Assembly (NCBI RefSeq): GCF_023746555.1
Contig: NZ_CP098755.1
Coordinates: 2,615,001 to 2,679,000, forward strand
DNA from: Brevibacillus ruminantium
GTDB lineage: Bacteria > Bacillota > Bacilli > Brevibacillales > Brevibacillaceae
Reading direction: 5' to 3'
DNA: 64,000 nucleotides
Shown: one piece after another, positions 26,106 through 34,603 of the stretch
Layout of the letters: each line of letters opens with the position of its first letter
Numbering within the stretch: position 1 is the first letter of the stretch
The notes under the pieces: generated by a model
What the model was told of the DNA's origin: nothing
The model's input: only the letters and a program-made list of their open reading frames with translations
The model's database searches: none
Program-made: the position numbers and the translations under genes

Positions 26106-26601
26106 GGTAATTCCCTCCCAAGTCAATTTTAAGGAGCTTTCGGCCTCTAGATAGTTGTGTTTGGATCGTGCTTTCTTTGTGTCCTAACATCTCTGATATT
26201 TCTTTTACCGAGTACTCCTCGAAATAGTAAAGATACAAAACTGTTTTGTATTTTTCGGGAAGTGAAAGCAGTCTTGCAAGCACTTTCCCCGATGACTCAT
26301 TACCATTCCAAGAAGAAACTTCCGGTAAAGAGTCTAAAGCAACACGACGGGTTTTCCACCAATTTTTTAGAACGTCTTTACAGTAATTTCTGGTGGTTAC
26401 TGTCAACCACGCTTTTTCATGCTCGTGGTCATTGAAAACCAATTGAGATTTGATTAGTTTTACAAATACAGATTGAACAGCGTCTTCTGCATCAACGGGA
26501 TTTTTCAAATAGATATAGCACAACCTGTAAACTAGATCTGCATGCCGTTGATATAGTTCGGCTAATTCTTTATCCGTACGCAATAAAGAATTGCTCTCCA
26601 T
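26098..26601 (-). CDS. ECF-type RNA polymerase sigma factor
   Basis: 167 residues; the ATG at 26601 follows GGAGGCG. Region 2: LYQRHADLVYRLCYIYLKN and AEDAVQSVFVKLI. Region 4: LPEKYKTVLYLYYFEEYSV then KEISEMLGHKESTIQTQLSRGR. The standard ECF layout. Directly upstream of its DUF4179 anti-sigma partner. Target promoters unknown. Confidence 0.9.
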   Translation of the reverse strand: MESNSLLRTDKELAELYQRHADLVYRLCYIYLKNPVDAEDAVQSVFVKLIKSQLVFNDHEHEKAWLTVTTRNYCKDVLKNWWKTRRVALDSLPEVSSWNGNESSGKVLARLLSLPEKYKTVLYLYYFEEYSVKEISEMLGHKESTIQTQLSRGRKLLKIDLGGNYLE

Positions 26602-26896
26602 TTTTTCGCCTCCTACATTCAACACGATTGGCAACTCGAAAATATCTCATTCCCGTTAAAATTTTTAACTGTTTTATAGTTCAAGATCAGAATACCAATA
26701 CTTTTTTTGGAATTAGTGATCGTCTGACCAGGTGTCGGAATGGCCTCATGGTTCAAATTATCAGACGATCGGTATTTCTGATCAGGAAGCTGCAGCAGCG
26801 GATATAACAAAGAGAAAAAAAGAAAAAGCCCCCTTGCCGGGAGCGTATGGATGTTTGCCAAATCCATTATACCGAAAAGACGAGGGGGTGCGAAAG

Positions 26897-27030
26897 GTGA
26901 GTGCACAAGAACAGTTATCTTTTCTCCAGCAAGTGAACGAAAGGAGGTCCGCAATAAGTTGATCCGGGAATTGAAAGTGTACAATGTCCTTCGAGCAACT
27001 TCGCCCGACAACGAATTTGCAATCCGATGA
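26897..27030 (+). pseudogene. Phage-type regulatory protein fragment, frameshifted
   Basis: The frame VSAQEQLSFLQQVNERR shifts into KEVRNKLIRELKVYN then VLRATSPDNEFAIR. The lysine-rich helix pattern recalls ArpU/RinA-like phage late regulators, but this is weak. It overlaps the minus-strand fragment below. Confidence 0.3.
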
Positions 27031-27125
27031 ATGTCAAGTTCGGTCGGAGTATTAATGGAGTGTTCAAGATATTTGGCTGTGATCCATTCCTCCAGTGGGG
27101 ACGTTTTATAAAGTGGAATATCCAT
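26985..27125 (-). pseudogene. Possible ImmA/IrrE-type protein, N-terminal fragment
   Basis: From the ATG at 27125: YKTSPLEEWITAKYLEHSIN, TPTELDIHRIANSLSGEV. The pattern 'two helices, then hydrophobic-IxxIAxxL' is that of the N-terminus of ImmA/IrrE metalloproteases of phages and ICEs. The HExxH part is missing. Weak identification. Confidence 0.35.
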
Positions 27126-27176
27126 GAAACCCCTTTTAGCGAGCTAATTCAAAAGTTGCAGGATAAATACCACTGT

Positions 27177-27620
27177 TTAATCAACATTTGAAAGACGTGT
27201 CATAATTTCGCCCCATGGAGCTTTACCAAGAACTTTAAATCCTAGTTTTTCATAAAGAGAGGCAGCAGCTTTGTTTTCAGGGTGATAGGCTACCATAATA
27301 TCTGTGGGAACAGGCTTTGCTTTTATTCTGTCAATTACTTGTTTCATGGTTTCAATACCGTAACCTTTGCCTTGGTGACTGGAATCGATCATAAGTCTAT
27401 AAATCCAGTATTGCGAATCGTCAGGATCTATCCCAAACATCACAAATCCAACCATTATTTCATCATTGTACACGGCAAGTGTTTCGAAATTTGGTAAAAA
27501 TTTTGACTGTGCCAAGGAATATAGATTTGAGGCGATAAACTGTTTTTGATCTTCACGGGGCTCTAACTCAATACATTCTTCCCAGTTTTCAGAAGTTACT
27601 TCCTTTAGGATAAGGTTCAC
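27177..27620 (-). CDS. GNAT N-acetyltransferase, spermine/spermidine (BltD/PaiA)-like
   Basis: 147 residues, GTG start at 27620 after AAAGGAGA. Pattern VTSENWEECIELEPREDQKQ, FIASNLYSLAQSKF, WIYRLMIDSSHQGKGYGIET (acetyl-CoA loop QGKGYG) and NKAAASLYEKLGFKV closely follows the BltD spermine/spermidine acetyltransferases. Complete and likely functional cargo. Confidence 0.82.
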   Translation of the reverse strand: MNLILKEVTSENWEECIELEPREDQKQFIASNLYSLAQSKFLPNFETLAVYNDEIMVGFVMFGIDPDDSQYWIYRLMIDSSHQGKGYGIETMKQVIDRIKAKPVPTDIMVAYHPENKAAASLYEKLGFKVLGKAPWGEIMTRLSNVD

Positions 27621-27701
27621 AAGAGTATCTCCTTTAGCGCTTTTGGAAAATTATAGCACATAATTCACTGCTGGAAATAGAGTTTATCAAAATGTGTAAA
27701 G

Positions 27702-27731
27702 TAAAAAGTACCCTTGCAAATTACAAGGGTA
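27702..27731 (-). terminator. Terminator-like hairpin, minus strand
   Basis: ACCCTTG (27710-27716) / CAAGGGT (27724-27730), with ACTTTTTAC following on the minus strand. Confidence 0.5.
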
Positions 27732-27787
27732 TGGTTTCACCAAAATAAAAATTGTGTCTGACAGCATGGCAGCATATAAACTGGTAT

Positions 27788-27876
27788 CTTAACAAAAAGG
27801 TAATTGGGTAAAGAAAGACCCCTAGGTTTCCCTAAGGGTTCCGTTGATGAAATATATTATGGAGCTTTAGCTTCAA
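27788..27876. repeat. Repeat T, copy 2
   Basis: About 89 bp, nearly identical to 30992-31080: GGTAATTGGGTAAAGAAAGA, then CCCCTAGG.../CCTAAGGG, then CGTTGATGAAATATATTATG. Both copies lead into the same surface-gene 3' end (ATCGACTATGATTCTTACTA); copy 3 lacks about 26 bp there. The bases just before it (AGCATGGCAGCATA) recur at 29750. Confidence 0.85.
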
Positions 27877-27898
27877 AGAAGTAGCCTTTCCATCCGGT

Positions 27899-28432
27899 TC
27901 AATCGACTATGATTCTTACTACGACATACTCATAACCATCGGCCTCAATGGAAAACTCATACTCCGGCTTATTGATTTTTCCGACATCAAGGATGATCTT
28001 CCCGTTTTCTGTTTTGTTTACTCTGGATGTTCCGAGCCACCAGCCGGAGGTTTTATCGTATACATCTGTGATACTTTCACGCCACTCTGGATCATCCTCA
28101 AAAGTAATTTCAAACTTTCTCTCATCCAGAACCTTTCCTGACAAAGCAGGTGGCGCTTTTGGCACTGGAACTTCAATATTTACCAATGCGACATTATATC
28201 CTGCAGCGTAGATAACAAACTCGTACATGCCAGGATCATAGACATATCCTCGTTGAGTGATCGTAACCTTTCCTTGATCGGTTGTTGTGATATCATCACT
28301 CACTATCATTCTATTAAGGGTTTTATTGAAGACATGGGTAATCTTCTCACGCCAATCGGGATTGTCTTCAAAGGTGATCTCAAAGATATATGTCCCTTTT
28401 GTTACCCCGGTTAAAGCTGGGATTGGTAGTAG
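27899..28432 (-). pseudogene. Surface-protein fragment with two Shr-like HID (DUF1533) domains
   Basis: Open frame from the intron boundary at 28432 to a stop at 27899. Two tandem domains share the pattern FEITFEDNPDWREKITHVFN ... VTITQRGYVYDPGMYEFVIY and FEITFEDDPEWRESITDVYD ... KPEYEFSIEADGYEYVVVRI, the haem-interacting-domain-like/DUF1533 fold of large secreted Bacillales proteins. The upstream part of the gene is absent. Confidence 0.75.
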
Positions 28433-28641
28433 ATTGCTATTCTCGACTTATATCCTTCTCTTTTTGAGGGTTTTCGTTCGAGCCTACACCGTGCGGGCGA
28501 CTTTCATCGCACACGGCGTTCCATCAACGGATAAGAAGTTGTTTACAATGGGCAACTCTATTGTAGACGAATGGTCGGCAAAAGAACGATTGAGTAAAAG
28601 GATTGAGACAAAATTGAGACTGAACAAAACAATCGATTTGT
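28433..28641 (-). ncRNA. Group II intron 3' end remnant, copy B (domain V at 28486-28518)
   Basis: Same sequence as copy A including the domain V hairpin and the ...AATAGCAAT end. The segment between domain V and the end differs in a hairpin loop only. It sits directly against the HID-domain fragment, as a 3' exon would. Confidence 0.72.
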
Positions 28642-28847
28642 TAAATAGGAGGTTGAAAGGTATAGAAAATCAACGAATAGGCGCTTGCGGAACATGCGGA
28701 GAGGCAATCCACTACAGATTCCCATGCAAGTGCAGGCGTGAGATCGAAAAACCAAAGGTTATTACTCTCTGCGGCTCTACACCATTCAAGCAGAATTTGA
28801 AACAGCCAACAAAGATCTCACAATGCAGGGGAAAATCGTTTGAATAA
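28548..28847 (+). pseudogene. Phage-type zinc-ribbon protein with degraded nucleoside-deoxyribosyltransferase-like tail
   Basis: From ATG 28548: MGNSIVDEWSAKERLSKRIE, a helical part, CGTCGEAIHYRFPCKCR (four Cys, zinc-ribbon-like), then KVITLCGSTPFK, the start of a phage deoxyribosyltransferase-like domain. Near 28793 the frame shifts: the continuation EFETANKDLTMQGKIV is found in another frame and ends in TGA. Copies of its first ~30 codons lie in intron repeats A (ends early) and C (frameshifted). Confidence 0.65.
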
Positions 28848-28898
28848 ACTGAATGTCGGAATTTAACATAAGATAAATTGTGATGAGGAGAGTGAGGA

Positions 28899-29089
28899 AT
28901 GGACAAGCCTAACGGAAAGCTAACGCCGATTGAACGGCAAATGTTGATTGATGATTTTATAGAGCGGATTCCATTTCAAATCAAACTGTATGCAGAATCC
29001 TCGAAATTGTTTAAGGCAAGGTTTGTGATGCACTGGTTGCAGCTGGTTTCACAGAGAATCAGGCTTTGGAGATTGTGAAAGCTAGCTAG
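28899..29089 (+). pseudogene. Small phage protein, frameshifted
   Basis: Starts KLTPIERQMLIDDFIERIPF, QIKLYAESSKLFKARF; after two extra bases near 29023 the family continuation DALVAAGFTENQALEIVKAS appears in another frame to TAG at 29089. Good AGGAG-type site upstream. Typical small accessory protein of Firmicutes phages, function unknown. Confidence 0.65.
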
Positions 29090-29193
29090 GGGAGTAGACC
29101 TTTGAGAAACTTAGTTCAGGAGGGGAGGACCTGAATGGATACTGGAAAACTGAATCAACAATACGCCGTAACCCATCTAACCATTCTAGCATT

Positions 29194-29433
29194 TCATTGA
29201 TTCTCACCCAATTCCAACGCTTTTCTGGCCATGCCGTCCGTTGTTAATCGATACAGGCCGAGTACGACCGGATTTGCCTGCACCAATCCATCAGAGATTA
29301 GTTCTTTAAGCAGTTCATTTACGTAGGATGGATTCCCCCATGCTTTCGGAAGATGACCAGAAATCTGCATCGGTGTCTGCCATTCAGTGGTTAATGCCAG
29401 TAATACGGACTGCTGTTTTGGAGTAAAGTTCAT
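29194..29433 (-). CDS. Small winged-helix-like DNA-binding protein
   Basis: 79 residues; the ATG at 29433 follows AAAGGAGGAAGAAGG. Helix-turn-helix pattern: LTTEWQTPMQISGHL, NPSYVNELLKELISDGLV (recognition helix) and LGLYRLTTDGMARKAL (wing). A phage or plasmid-type regulator; target unknown. Confidence 0.7.
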   Translation of the reverse strand: MNFTPKQQSVLLALTTEWQTPMQISGHLPKAWGNPSYVNELLKELISDGLVQANPVVLGLYRLTTDGMARKALELGENQ

Positions 29434-29535
29434 ACCTTCTTCCTCCTTTGTACTATTTTATTGATAGTGTCAGCCTTGCTGTTCTACCTCTATATTATAT
29501 ACGCAATATATTTTGAAAGGGAGGATGGAAATGAA

Positions 29536-29595
29536 ATGAAATGTCCGTATTGCGGTGAGGACTTTTGGGTTAGTGGGCCGATGCGTGGATGCTGA
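29536..29595 (+). CDS. Tiny zinc-ribbon-like peptide, possibly a remnant
   Basis: 19 codons, MKCPYCGEDFWVSGPMRGC, ending at the start of the next gene (TGATG overlap). CxxC plus a final Cys. It may be the 5' part of a longer phage protein; weak as an independent gene. Confidence 0.35.
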   Translation: MKCPYCGEDFWVSGPMRGC

Positions 29596-29780
29596 TGGAG
29601 AAACTGAAGCAGAGGTATTTTTGCGAGGTGGCAATGACTGAAACAGATGATGGAAATTGGTACCGGATGGCGCGAATTTTTGAGGTTCTTGAGTCGCCTT
29701 ACCAGGTAAAAACCTATAGGGCCGTTGAAAAAGACGCGCCAAGGGCTATCAGCATGGCAGCATACAAACTAGTATCTTAA
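29595..29780 (+). CDS. Small phage-type hypothetical protein
   Basis: 61 residues; AVEKDAPRAISMAAYKLVS at the end. The start (29589 or 29595) overlaps the previous stop. Its last ~30 bases recur at 27770-27790, so that tail has been duplicated elsewhere in the region. Confidence 0.45.
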   Translation: MEKLKQRYFCEVAMTETDDGNWYRMARIFEVLESPYQVKTYRAVEKDAPRAISMAAYKLVS

Positions 29781-29797
29781 CAAAACGGTAAATGTAG

Positions 29798-30007
29798 TTA
29801 GAAATATCGCATAAACGCACCAAGTAAGAAAATGAAAAATAACACTCCGCAAATGATGCGGAGCATATCAAAATAAAACTCTGAAGGTTCTTCCTTATCA
29901 GTAAGCCACCTAAGAATATTATTCCATATGGCCCGGGGGTATAGTGCAACAAATCCAGTTAGTAATAACTGGAGAATAGTGACGATGATTTCAAGAACTT
30001 TAACCAT
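29798..30007 (-). CDS. Small membrane protein, two TM segments
   Basis: 69 residues from the ATG at 30007 after GGAGGGG. Hydrophobic segments ~6-22 and ~48-66 around a charged loop (WLTDKEEPSEFYF). Function unknown. Confidence 0.6.
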   Translation of the reverse strand: MVKVLEIIVTILQLLLTGFVALYPRAIWNNILRWLTDKEEPSEFYFDMLRIICGVLFFIFLLGAFMRYF

Positions 30008-30013
30008 AAACAC

Positions 30014-30446
30014 CCCTCCATACTAGTATTTTACGGCTTGTTGGGGGTACTTTCAAATCTTAATTATTAATCAGAATAATCGATTTTTTAAATAGATGAC
30101 ATGGCACGGAAATCAGGGATGATGGTTGGGACGCTTGGGAGTGTACCCTGTTTCGTAACAGGGGGAAATACCTCTCAAGTCACTTGGTTGTTCTGATGTT
30201 GGGCATTACACGGCATATGTGGGGGACGCCGCCAGCAGACGGAATAATCACGTACGTTGGCAAGCATCTACGCGGCGCTGCTTCCATGCAGCAGGTTTCC
30301 GAAATGCAGGGGCCAGTAAGAGTGGCAAGAAACTCCTACAGCCCCAAGCCGATCGTTTCCCGCCACCGATGGAGCCAGCGGAAACCGGACTGTTCAGGCA
30401 CGAGATTGTAATAGCGTGAGTATACACAATGTGTACTGTGAGAATC
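30014..30446. other. Stretch without a recognisable gene
   Basis: The part from about 30100 to 30420 is GC-richer than its flanks and has two open frames (30184-30411 and 30219-30419) with no ribosome site and no family resemblance. Probably decayed phage coding sequence. Confidence 0.4.
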
Positions 30447-30635
30447 TTAAGACTGCATCCCGATCAGTATTAAAAAACTAATTAACAACAAAAAGCACCC
30501 TTTAATCCTTCTGAAAATCAAAACACTTCTAGGGGCGGAATTTTTATTCCATAAACTTACGTACTTTGGGGAAAGGATATAAATAATTCCAAGTATAAAA
30601 AAGATTATCGATAATCCAATCTTCCCCAGTTCCAT
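30447..30635 (-). CDS. Small membrane protein, two TM segments
   Basis: 62 residues; ATG after GGAGGGATTTTTTAG. TM at ~5-22 and ~45-60 with a basic loop (RSVLIFRRIKG). Function unknown. Confidence 0.6.
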   Translation of the reverse strand: MELGKIGLSIIFFILGIIYILSPKYVSLWNKNSAPRSVLIFRRIKGCFLLLISFLILIGMQS

Positions 30636-30726
30636 CTAAAAAATCCCTCCGATGAAATGACTGTAGATACTGATTAGTGTTACGAAATAATAAGAAATTG
30701 ATTTCAAGACACATGTGACACATTAG

Positions 30727-30927
30727 TTACTTTGGAAAGTCTTTGTTTAATTTCCCACCGCATTTTGTTGGGCAGTTGGGGTCATTACATGGCTCATCCG
30801 GGTCATCGGAATCGTGTTCGAATACGTAGTGGAAGCAAATCCAATGCATCTTTTCAAATATCTCATACGAATCTTTGTTGACTCTAACTTCACCCTTACA
30901 ATGAGCGCAGATTGGATATTTATCCAT
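30727..30927 (-). CDS. Small cysteine-rich hypothetical protein
   Basis: 66 residues from the ATG at 30927 after GAGGTGA. CAHCKGEVRV, WICFHYVFEHD, CNDPNCPTKCGG: several Cys/His able to bind zinc. Acidic. Function unknown. Confidence 0.6.
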   Translation of the reverse strand: MDKYPICAHCKGEVRVNKDSYEIFEKMHWICFHYVFEHDSDDPDEPCNDPNCPTKCGGKLNKDFPK

Positions 30928-30991
30928 ATTGTCACCTCGAAATAAGTATATGTTACAGAAGTTAGGTAGGATAGACACCGATTTGTAGTAA

Positions 30992-31080
30992 TTTAACAAA
31001 ACGGTAATTGGGTAAAGAAAGACCCCTAGGTTTACCTAAGGGTTCCGTTGATGAAATATATTATGGAGATTTAGCTTCAA
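30992..31080. repeat. Repeat T, copy 3
   Basis: Near-identical to 27788-27876. It runs straight into ~26 bp of the same surface-gene 3' end (to 31106) and then into an unrelated gene fragment, marking a recombination joint at ~31107. Confidence 0.85.
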
Positions 31081-31106
31081 TCGACTATGATTCTTACTAC
31101 GACATA

Positions 31107-31395
31107 CCCAGACCCGGTTAATGCGGCGATTATCATCTTGGGGATTGTGACGCTAATTGCGGCTTTTGGTTTTTTGCTCGCGTTGTACCGTCTTGGCACC
31201 AATCCATTGTTGGCGTGGCTCACAATGATCGTTGTTCTTTCAAACGGCCTTGGTACCCTATTATCCGGAATATTTCCCATTCCCGATCCGAGACACGGTG
31301 GGGGAGCCCTGTCAGCTGGCATGTTCCTGGTGCCGTTTATTTTTGCTTTTGTGTCTCATGAAATGCTTGAAAAACTTCCAAAAACTAAATCATGA
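31107..31395 (+). pseudogene. DUF998-like membrane protein, C-terminal fragment
   Basis: In-frame stretch with three TM segments: NAAIIILGIVTLIAAFGFLL, AWLTMIVVLSNGLGTLLSG, then FPIPDPRHGGG and a last TM. The LSGIFPxPxP motif is typical of DUF998. Homology begins at the repeat joint (~31107); the first half is lost and the ATG at 31087 lies in foreign repeat sequence. Confidence 0.65.
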
Positions 31396-31513
31396 AATGT
31401 CAGATAAGTTTTTTTGACGATTATTGATGCTGAATGAGGCGGATCAAGGAGTCGTCGGTCAATTTGAGCTTTCTCATATAGCAGCGCACCGCTAAAAAGT
31501 GGGACATTTTTAT

Positions 31514-31558
31514 TTGCATCTTCTCATGTTGTTCGCATATAATACAAACAAACGTTCG
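31514..31558 (+). promoter_or_regulatory. Promoter with LexA (DinR) box, apparently orphaned
   Basis: TTGCAT (31514-31519), 18-bp spacer, TATAAT (31538-31543), then CAAACAAACGTTCG at 31545-31558, one base off the Bacillus LexA consensus CGAACN4GTTCG. An AAAGGAGG site follows near 31669, but no intact gene comes after it. Confidence 0.65.
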
Positions 31559-31773
31559 TAAACGAGTGATCCGTTTGGACATAAATGAAGTGGTCATGTC
31601 GTGGATCGTCTGGCATTAGGCGGTAAAATTATCCTCTTACCCGAGAAGACCCCCGACTTCATGTAATGGAAAGGAGGCAGCATTATTTCTCGTTCGGTAT
31701 TGTCATATCAACTGCAGAATGAGGAACACTTTCAGATAGGATTACAAAAATCCTAAACATTCTGCAATTCATG

Positions 31774-31814
31774 AAAAAACCGAATCCTTTACTTGAAAGG
31801 CATCCGGTTTTCGT
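31774..31814 (-). terminator. Terminator after the DinB remnant
   Basis: Long imperfect hairpin AAAACCGAATCCTTT / AAAGGCATCCGGTTTT (31776-31812) with a T run on the minus strand. Confidence 0.7.
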
Positions 31815-31847
31815 AATCAGGCAGCCGGGGTTGGACTACTCTTTTTA

Positions 31848-31926
31848 TTAGCATAGCGCTTTCAGCTCTTTTATTTGCTCAATATGTCTTTGCTCGTGTA
31901 AATACAATAGTTCAATCCATTGAGTG
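31848..31926 (-). pseudogene. DinB-like protein, last ~25 codons only
   Basis: Encodes QWIELLYLHEQRHIEQIKEL then KALC and TAA, close to the C-terminus of the complete DinB-family gene at 51473. The rest is gone; its terminator is retained. Confidence 0.65.
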
Positions 31927-32034
31927 AAAATCCGAGGGCCTTGGGAAAGTGGAGATGGAGTCCAAGATTACCGCAGACACATTCATCCAAGGTTTGGAGA
32001 CTATCTTACATCACAAGAAGGGCTCGGCAGCTCT

Positions 32035-32856
32035 TCATTTACTCACACCCTTCTTCCGGATATACCACCGGCGTTTATGAAAGGAGATGGACCTATAATT
32101 TTGGGCCAGTCTGATGATTCGTTTACGAGAAAGTGATGCCGGTTTTGAAGAGAGGCTTTTGTTAAGGGAACTTCTTACAATCAGATTACCGGGGTAGTGA
32201 GCTTTCACGAAGTTACCGTAAGTTTCGAACTCGGAGAAGCCGGCATAACTCTGTTTGTTGGTTTTCTTGATAATCGCCCAGTACCACCTGGTCTTATGCC
32301 TGGCCTCAATTTTACGCTTCAGTTGGGAGAGCTTCGATTTGTCGAACAGCATATAGTGGGCAACGAAAGAGCGCGAGGCAGTTGGCCTGGTTCCCAGTAA
32401 TTTCTTATAGGTGCGAAAATACTCAGGACGACTCCAGTTTCGGCAGTAAAAAACGGTTTTCCCGTTGACGAGAAAGACGTGAGGGCGGATGAGAATGGTG
32501 TCAGCGTCAATCACAAGATAATACCTTTGCTTGGTCAAGTTTCCTCCCGCCAGCTTCAACAATTGTTGGAGCATCCAGCCCGAGCGATTGGTGCGTTTGG
32601 TTTGGTAGTGAATGTCTTTTTTTGTAATCGGTAGGACGCGTTTTTCATTGATGAAGGTGCAGTTTTTACGTCGGCAAAGGGCTTGGATTCGCTTGCTTGG
32701 TGGCGATACAACCATGATCTTGCCGACGGGATGCTTCACTTGCTTACGGATACTGTCAATGACATAGGGAAGCGTGCCAAGGTCTTTCTCAATAGCTGGG
32801 ATCAGGACATCAATTTTGATAGAGCTGTTGAAGGTGCTTTTCGCTGAACGATTCAA
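32035..32856 (-). CDS. DUF6492-type glycosyltransferase-like protein
   Basis: 273 residues from a TTG at 32856 after AAAAGGAG. Fold cues of a GT-A enzyme: IDVLIPAIEKDLGTLPYVID at the N-terminus, RYYLVIDADTILIRP (DxD-type acidic motif) and TVFYCRNWSRPEYF. Very basic C-terminus. Probably transfers a sugar to a surface glycan; acceptor unknown. The frame extends further upstream without a ribosome site. Confidence 0.7.
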   Translation of the reverse strand: MNRSAKSTFNSSIKIDVLIPAIEKDLGTLPYVIDSIRKQVKHPVGKIMVVSPPSKRIQALCRRKNCTFINEKRVLPITKKDIHYQTKRTNRSGWMLQQLLKLAGGNLTKQRYYLVIDADTILIRPHVFLVNGKTVFYCRNWSRPEYFRTYKKLLGTRPTASRSFVAHYMLFDKSKLSQLKRKIEARHKTRWYWAIIKKTNKQSYAGFSEFETYGNFVKAHYPGNLIVRSSLNKSLSSKPASLSRKRIIRLAQNYRSISFHKRRWYIRKKGVSK

Positions 32857-33231
32857 CTTCTCAACTCCTTTTCTAAGCTGTTTCACGCATATGTGTCTGA
32901 ACAGGTTGGCCGAAGTGTCCGACTTTCCAGATAGGATATGATTTTCTTCCTTCAGGTGAATATGACAGATATGGAAATCCTGAGAAATGGGTGTTTGTCT
33001 GCGTTCTAGAGTCAATGAGAAAACTATTGATCTCAGAGGCCGACAGGGTTTGAAGCCTTGCCGCTATAAGCACGACCGTTGTTTTTGCAGTGATTCAATA
33101 CGTATACTTTTTGAAGATAAAGAGTAGTGGTTTCGTTGCACTCCAAAAAGAAGTGTCAGCTTAACAGTACCAAGGCATATCGGAATCATGGGGTTCGGAA
33201 TTGAAATCCGAATATAGGTATTACTTTTAAC

Positions 33232-34603
33232 TTTCCTCCGAAAGAAGTCTCCCACTTCTAAACGTGAAGGTGCTTTTAGCACCAGTGAAAGTGGGGGCAG
33301 GTGGTGCTCCCATTGAAGTGATAAAAAAATATATAGAAAATCAAGGTGTAAAGTGAGGTGATTCGATATGGCAAACAAAGCATATAAGTTCCGTCTGTAT
33401 CCAACGCAAGAACAAGAGAAACTCCTTGCCAAAACCTTCGGTTGTGTTCGTTTCGTCTACAACAAAATGTTAGCTGAACGAAAGGAAACATATGAACAAT
33501 TTAAGGGTGACAAAGAAGCGCTAAAGAAACAAAAGTTTCCTACTCCTGCTAAGTATAAGGAGGAGTTTGCATGGCTCAAAGAAGTAGATAGTCTCGCATT
33601 GGCGAACGCCCAACTGAATTTGCAGAAGGCATACAAAAACTTCTTCTCTGGTCGTGCTGAATTTCCGAAGTTCAAAAACCGTAAGGCAGGACAATCCTAC
33701 ACAACCAATGTGGTAAACGGAAACATTATGCTTTTGGATGGCTATATCAAATTGCCGAAACTGAAACTTGTGAAAATGAAGCAACATCGGGAAATTCCGT
33801 CGCTTCATATTGTCAAGTCTTGTACGGTTTCTCGAACAAAAACAGGAAAATACTATGTTTCTATTCTCACTGAATACGAACATCAACCTGTACAAAAAGA
33901 AGTGCAAGCTGTTGTTGGCTTAGATTTTTCCATGAATGGCTTATTTGTCGATAGTGAAGAAGGTGAGACAGCCAATTACCCTCGTTTCTATCGCCAAGCC
34001 TTGGAAAAATTAGCGAAGGAACAGCGTATTTTATCACGTAGAAAGAAAGGCTCTAGTCGTTGGCACAAACAACGTCTGAAAGTAGCGAAGCTACATGAAA
34101 AAATTGCGAACCAACGAAAGGACTTTCTCCATAAGGAATCGCACAAATTAGTGAAACTGTATGACTGCGTGGTTATCGAAGACCTCAACATGAAAGGAAT
34201 GTCACAAGCACTCCATTTCGGGAAAAGCGTTGCTGATCATGCCTGGGGCATGTTCACGACATTTCTTGGGTACAAGTTAGAAGAGCAAGGGAAAAAGCTT
34301 ATCAAAATAGATAAATGGTTTCCATCATCCAAAACTTGCTCATGTTGTGGTCAAGTAAAAGAGTCTCTATCCCTTTCTGAGCGTAAATTCCACTGTGATT
34401 GTGGTTTTGTGGCAGACAGAGATTGGAATGCTTCTATCAACATCAAACGTGAAGGATTACGCTTATTAGCGTTGGTATAGCAAAAAGAACTCTTGGAACG
34501 AGAGGGATAGCTCGGTCAGTTTTCGTTGGCTACTAAAAGCAACGATAAGTCGAGAAGCCCCCACTTCAAAAACCGTAGGGTTTTAAGTGATGGGTAGTTC
34601 ACT
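33232..34603 (+). mobile_element. IS200/IS605-family element, copy 1, tnpA deleted
   Basis: Ends defined by comparison with copy 2: left end TTTCCTCC at 33232 following TTTTAAC; right end ...GTTCACT at 34603. 1372 bp against 1802 bp in copy 2. A ~430-bp internal deletion joins the left-end hairpin (AGTGAAAGTGGG) to the last ~19 codons of tnpA (GGAPIEVIKKYIENQGVK). tnpB is intact. No target duplication, as expected for this family. Confidence 0.9.
33368..34480 (+). CDS. tnpB: TnpB, RNA-guided nuclease of IS605-type element (copy 1)
   Basis: 370 residues. RuvC-like site: D in VGLDFSMNGLFVD, E in CVVIEDLNMKGMS, D in DRDWNASINI. Zinc finger CSCCGQVKE...FHCDCGF between the last two. Differs from copy 2 at three residues only (V/I, Y/S, Q/K). 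In this element no transposase remains, so the protein could at most act as a nuclease guided by RNA from the right end. Confidence 0.93.
   Translation: MANKAYKFRLYPTQEQEKLLAKTFGCVRFVYNKMLAERKETYEQFKGDKEALKKQKFPTPAKYKEEFAWLKEVDSLALANAQLNLQKAYKNFFSGRAEFPKFKNRKAGQSYTTNVVNGNIMLLDGYIKLPKLKLVKMKQHREIPSLHIVKSCTVSRTKTGKYYVSILTEYEHQPVQKEVQAVVGLDFSMNGLFVDSEEGETANYPRFYRQALEKLAKEQRILSRRKKGSSRWHKQRLKVAKLHEKIANQRKDFLHKESHKLVKLYDCVVIEDLNMKGMSQALHFGKSVADHAWGMFTTFLGYKLEEQGKKLIKIDKWFPSSKTCSCCGQVKESLSLSERKFHCDCGFVADRDWNASINIKREGLRLLALV

Noticed and set aside
30184-30419. Two overlapping plus-strand frames of 66-75 codons
   Set aside because: No ribosome site, no family pattern, Arg/Ser/Gln-rich as in out-of-frame translation.
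33064-33230. Minus-strand frame upstream of IS605 copy 1
   Set aside because: It runs across the IS left end and has no family resemblance; treated as a chance frame.
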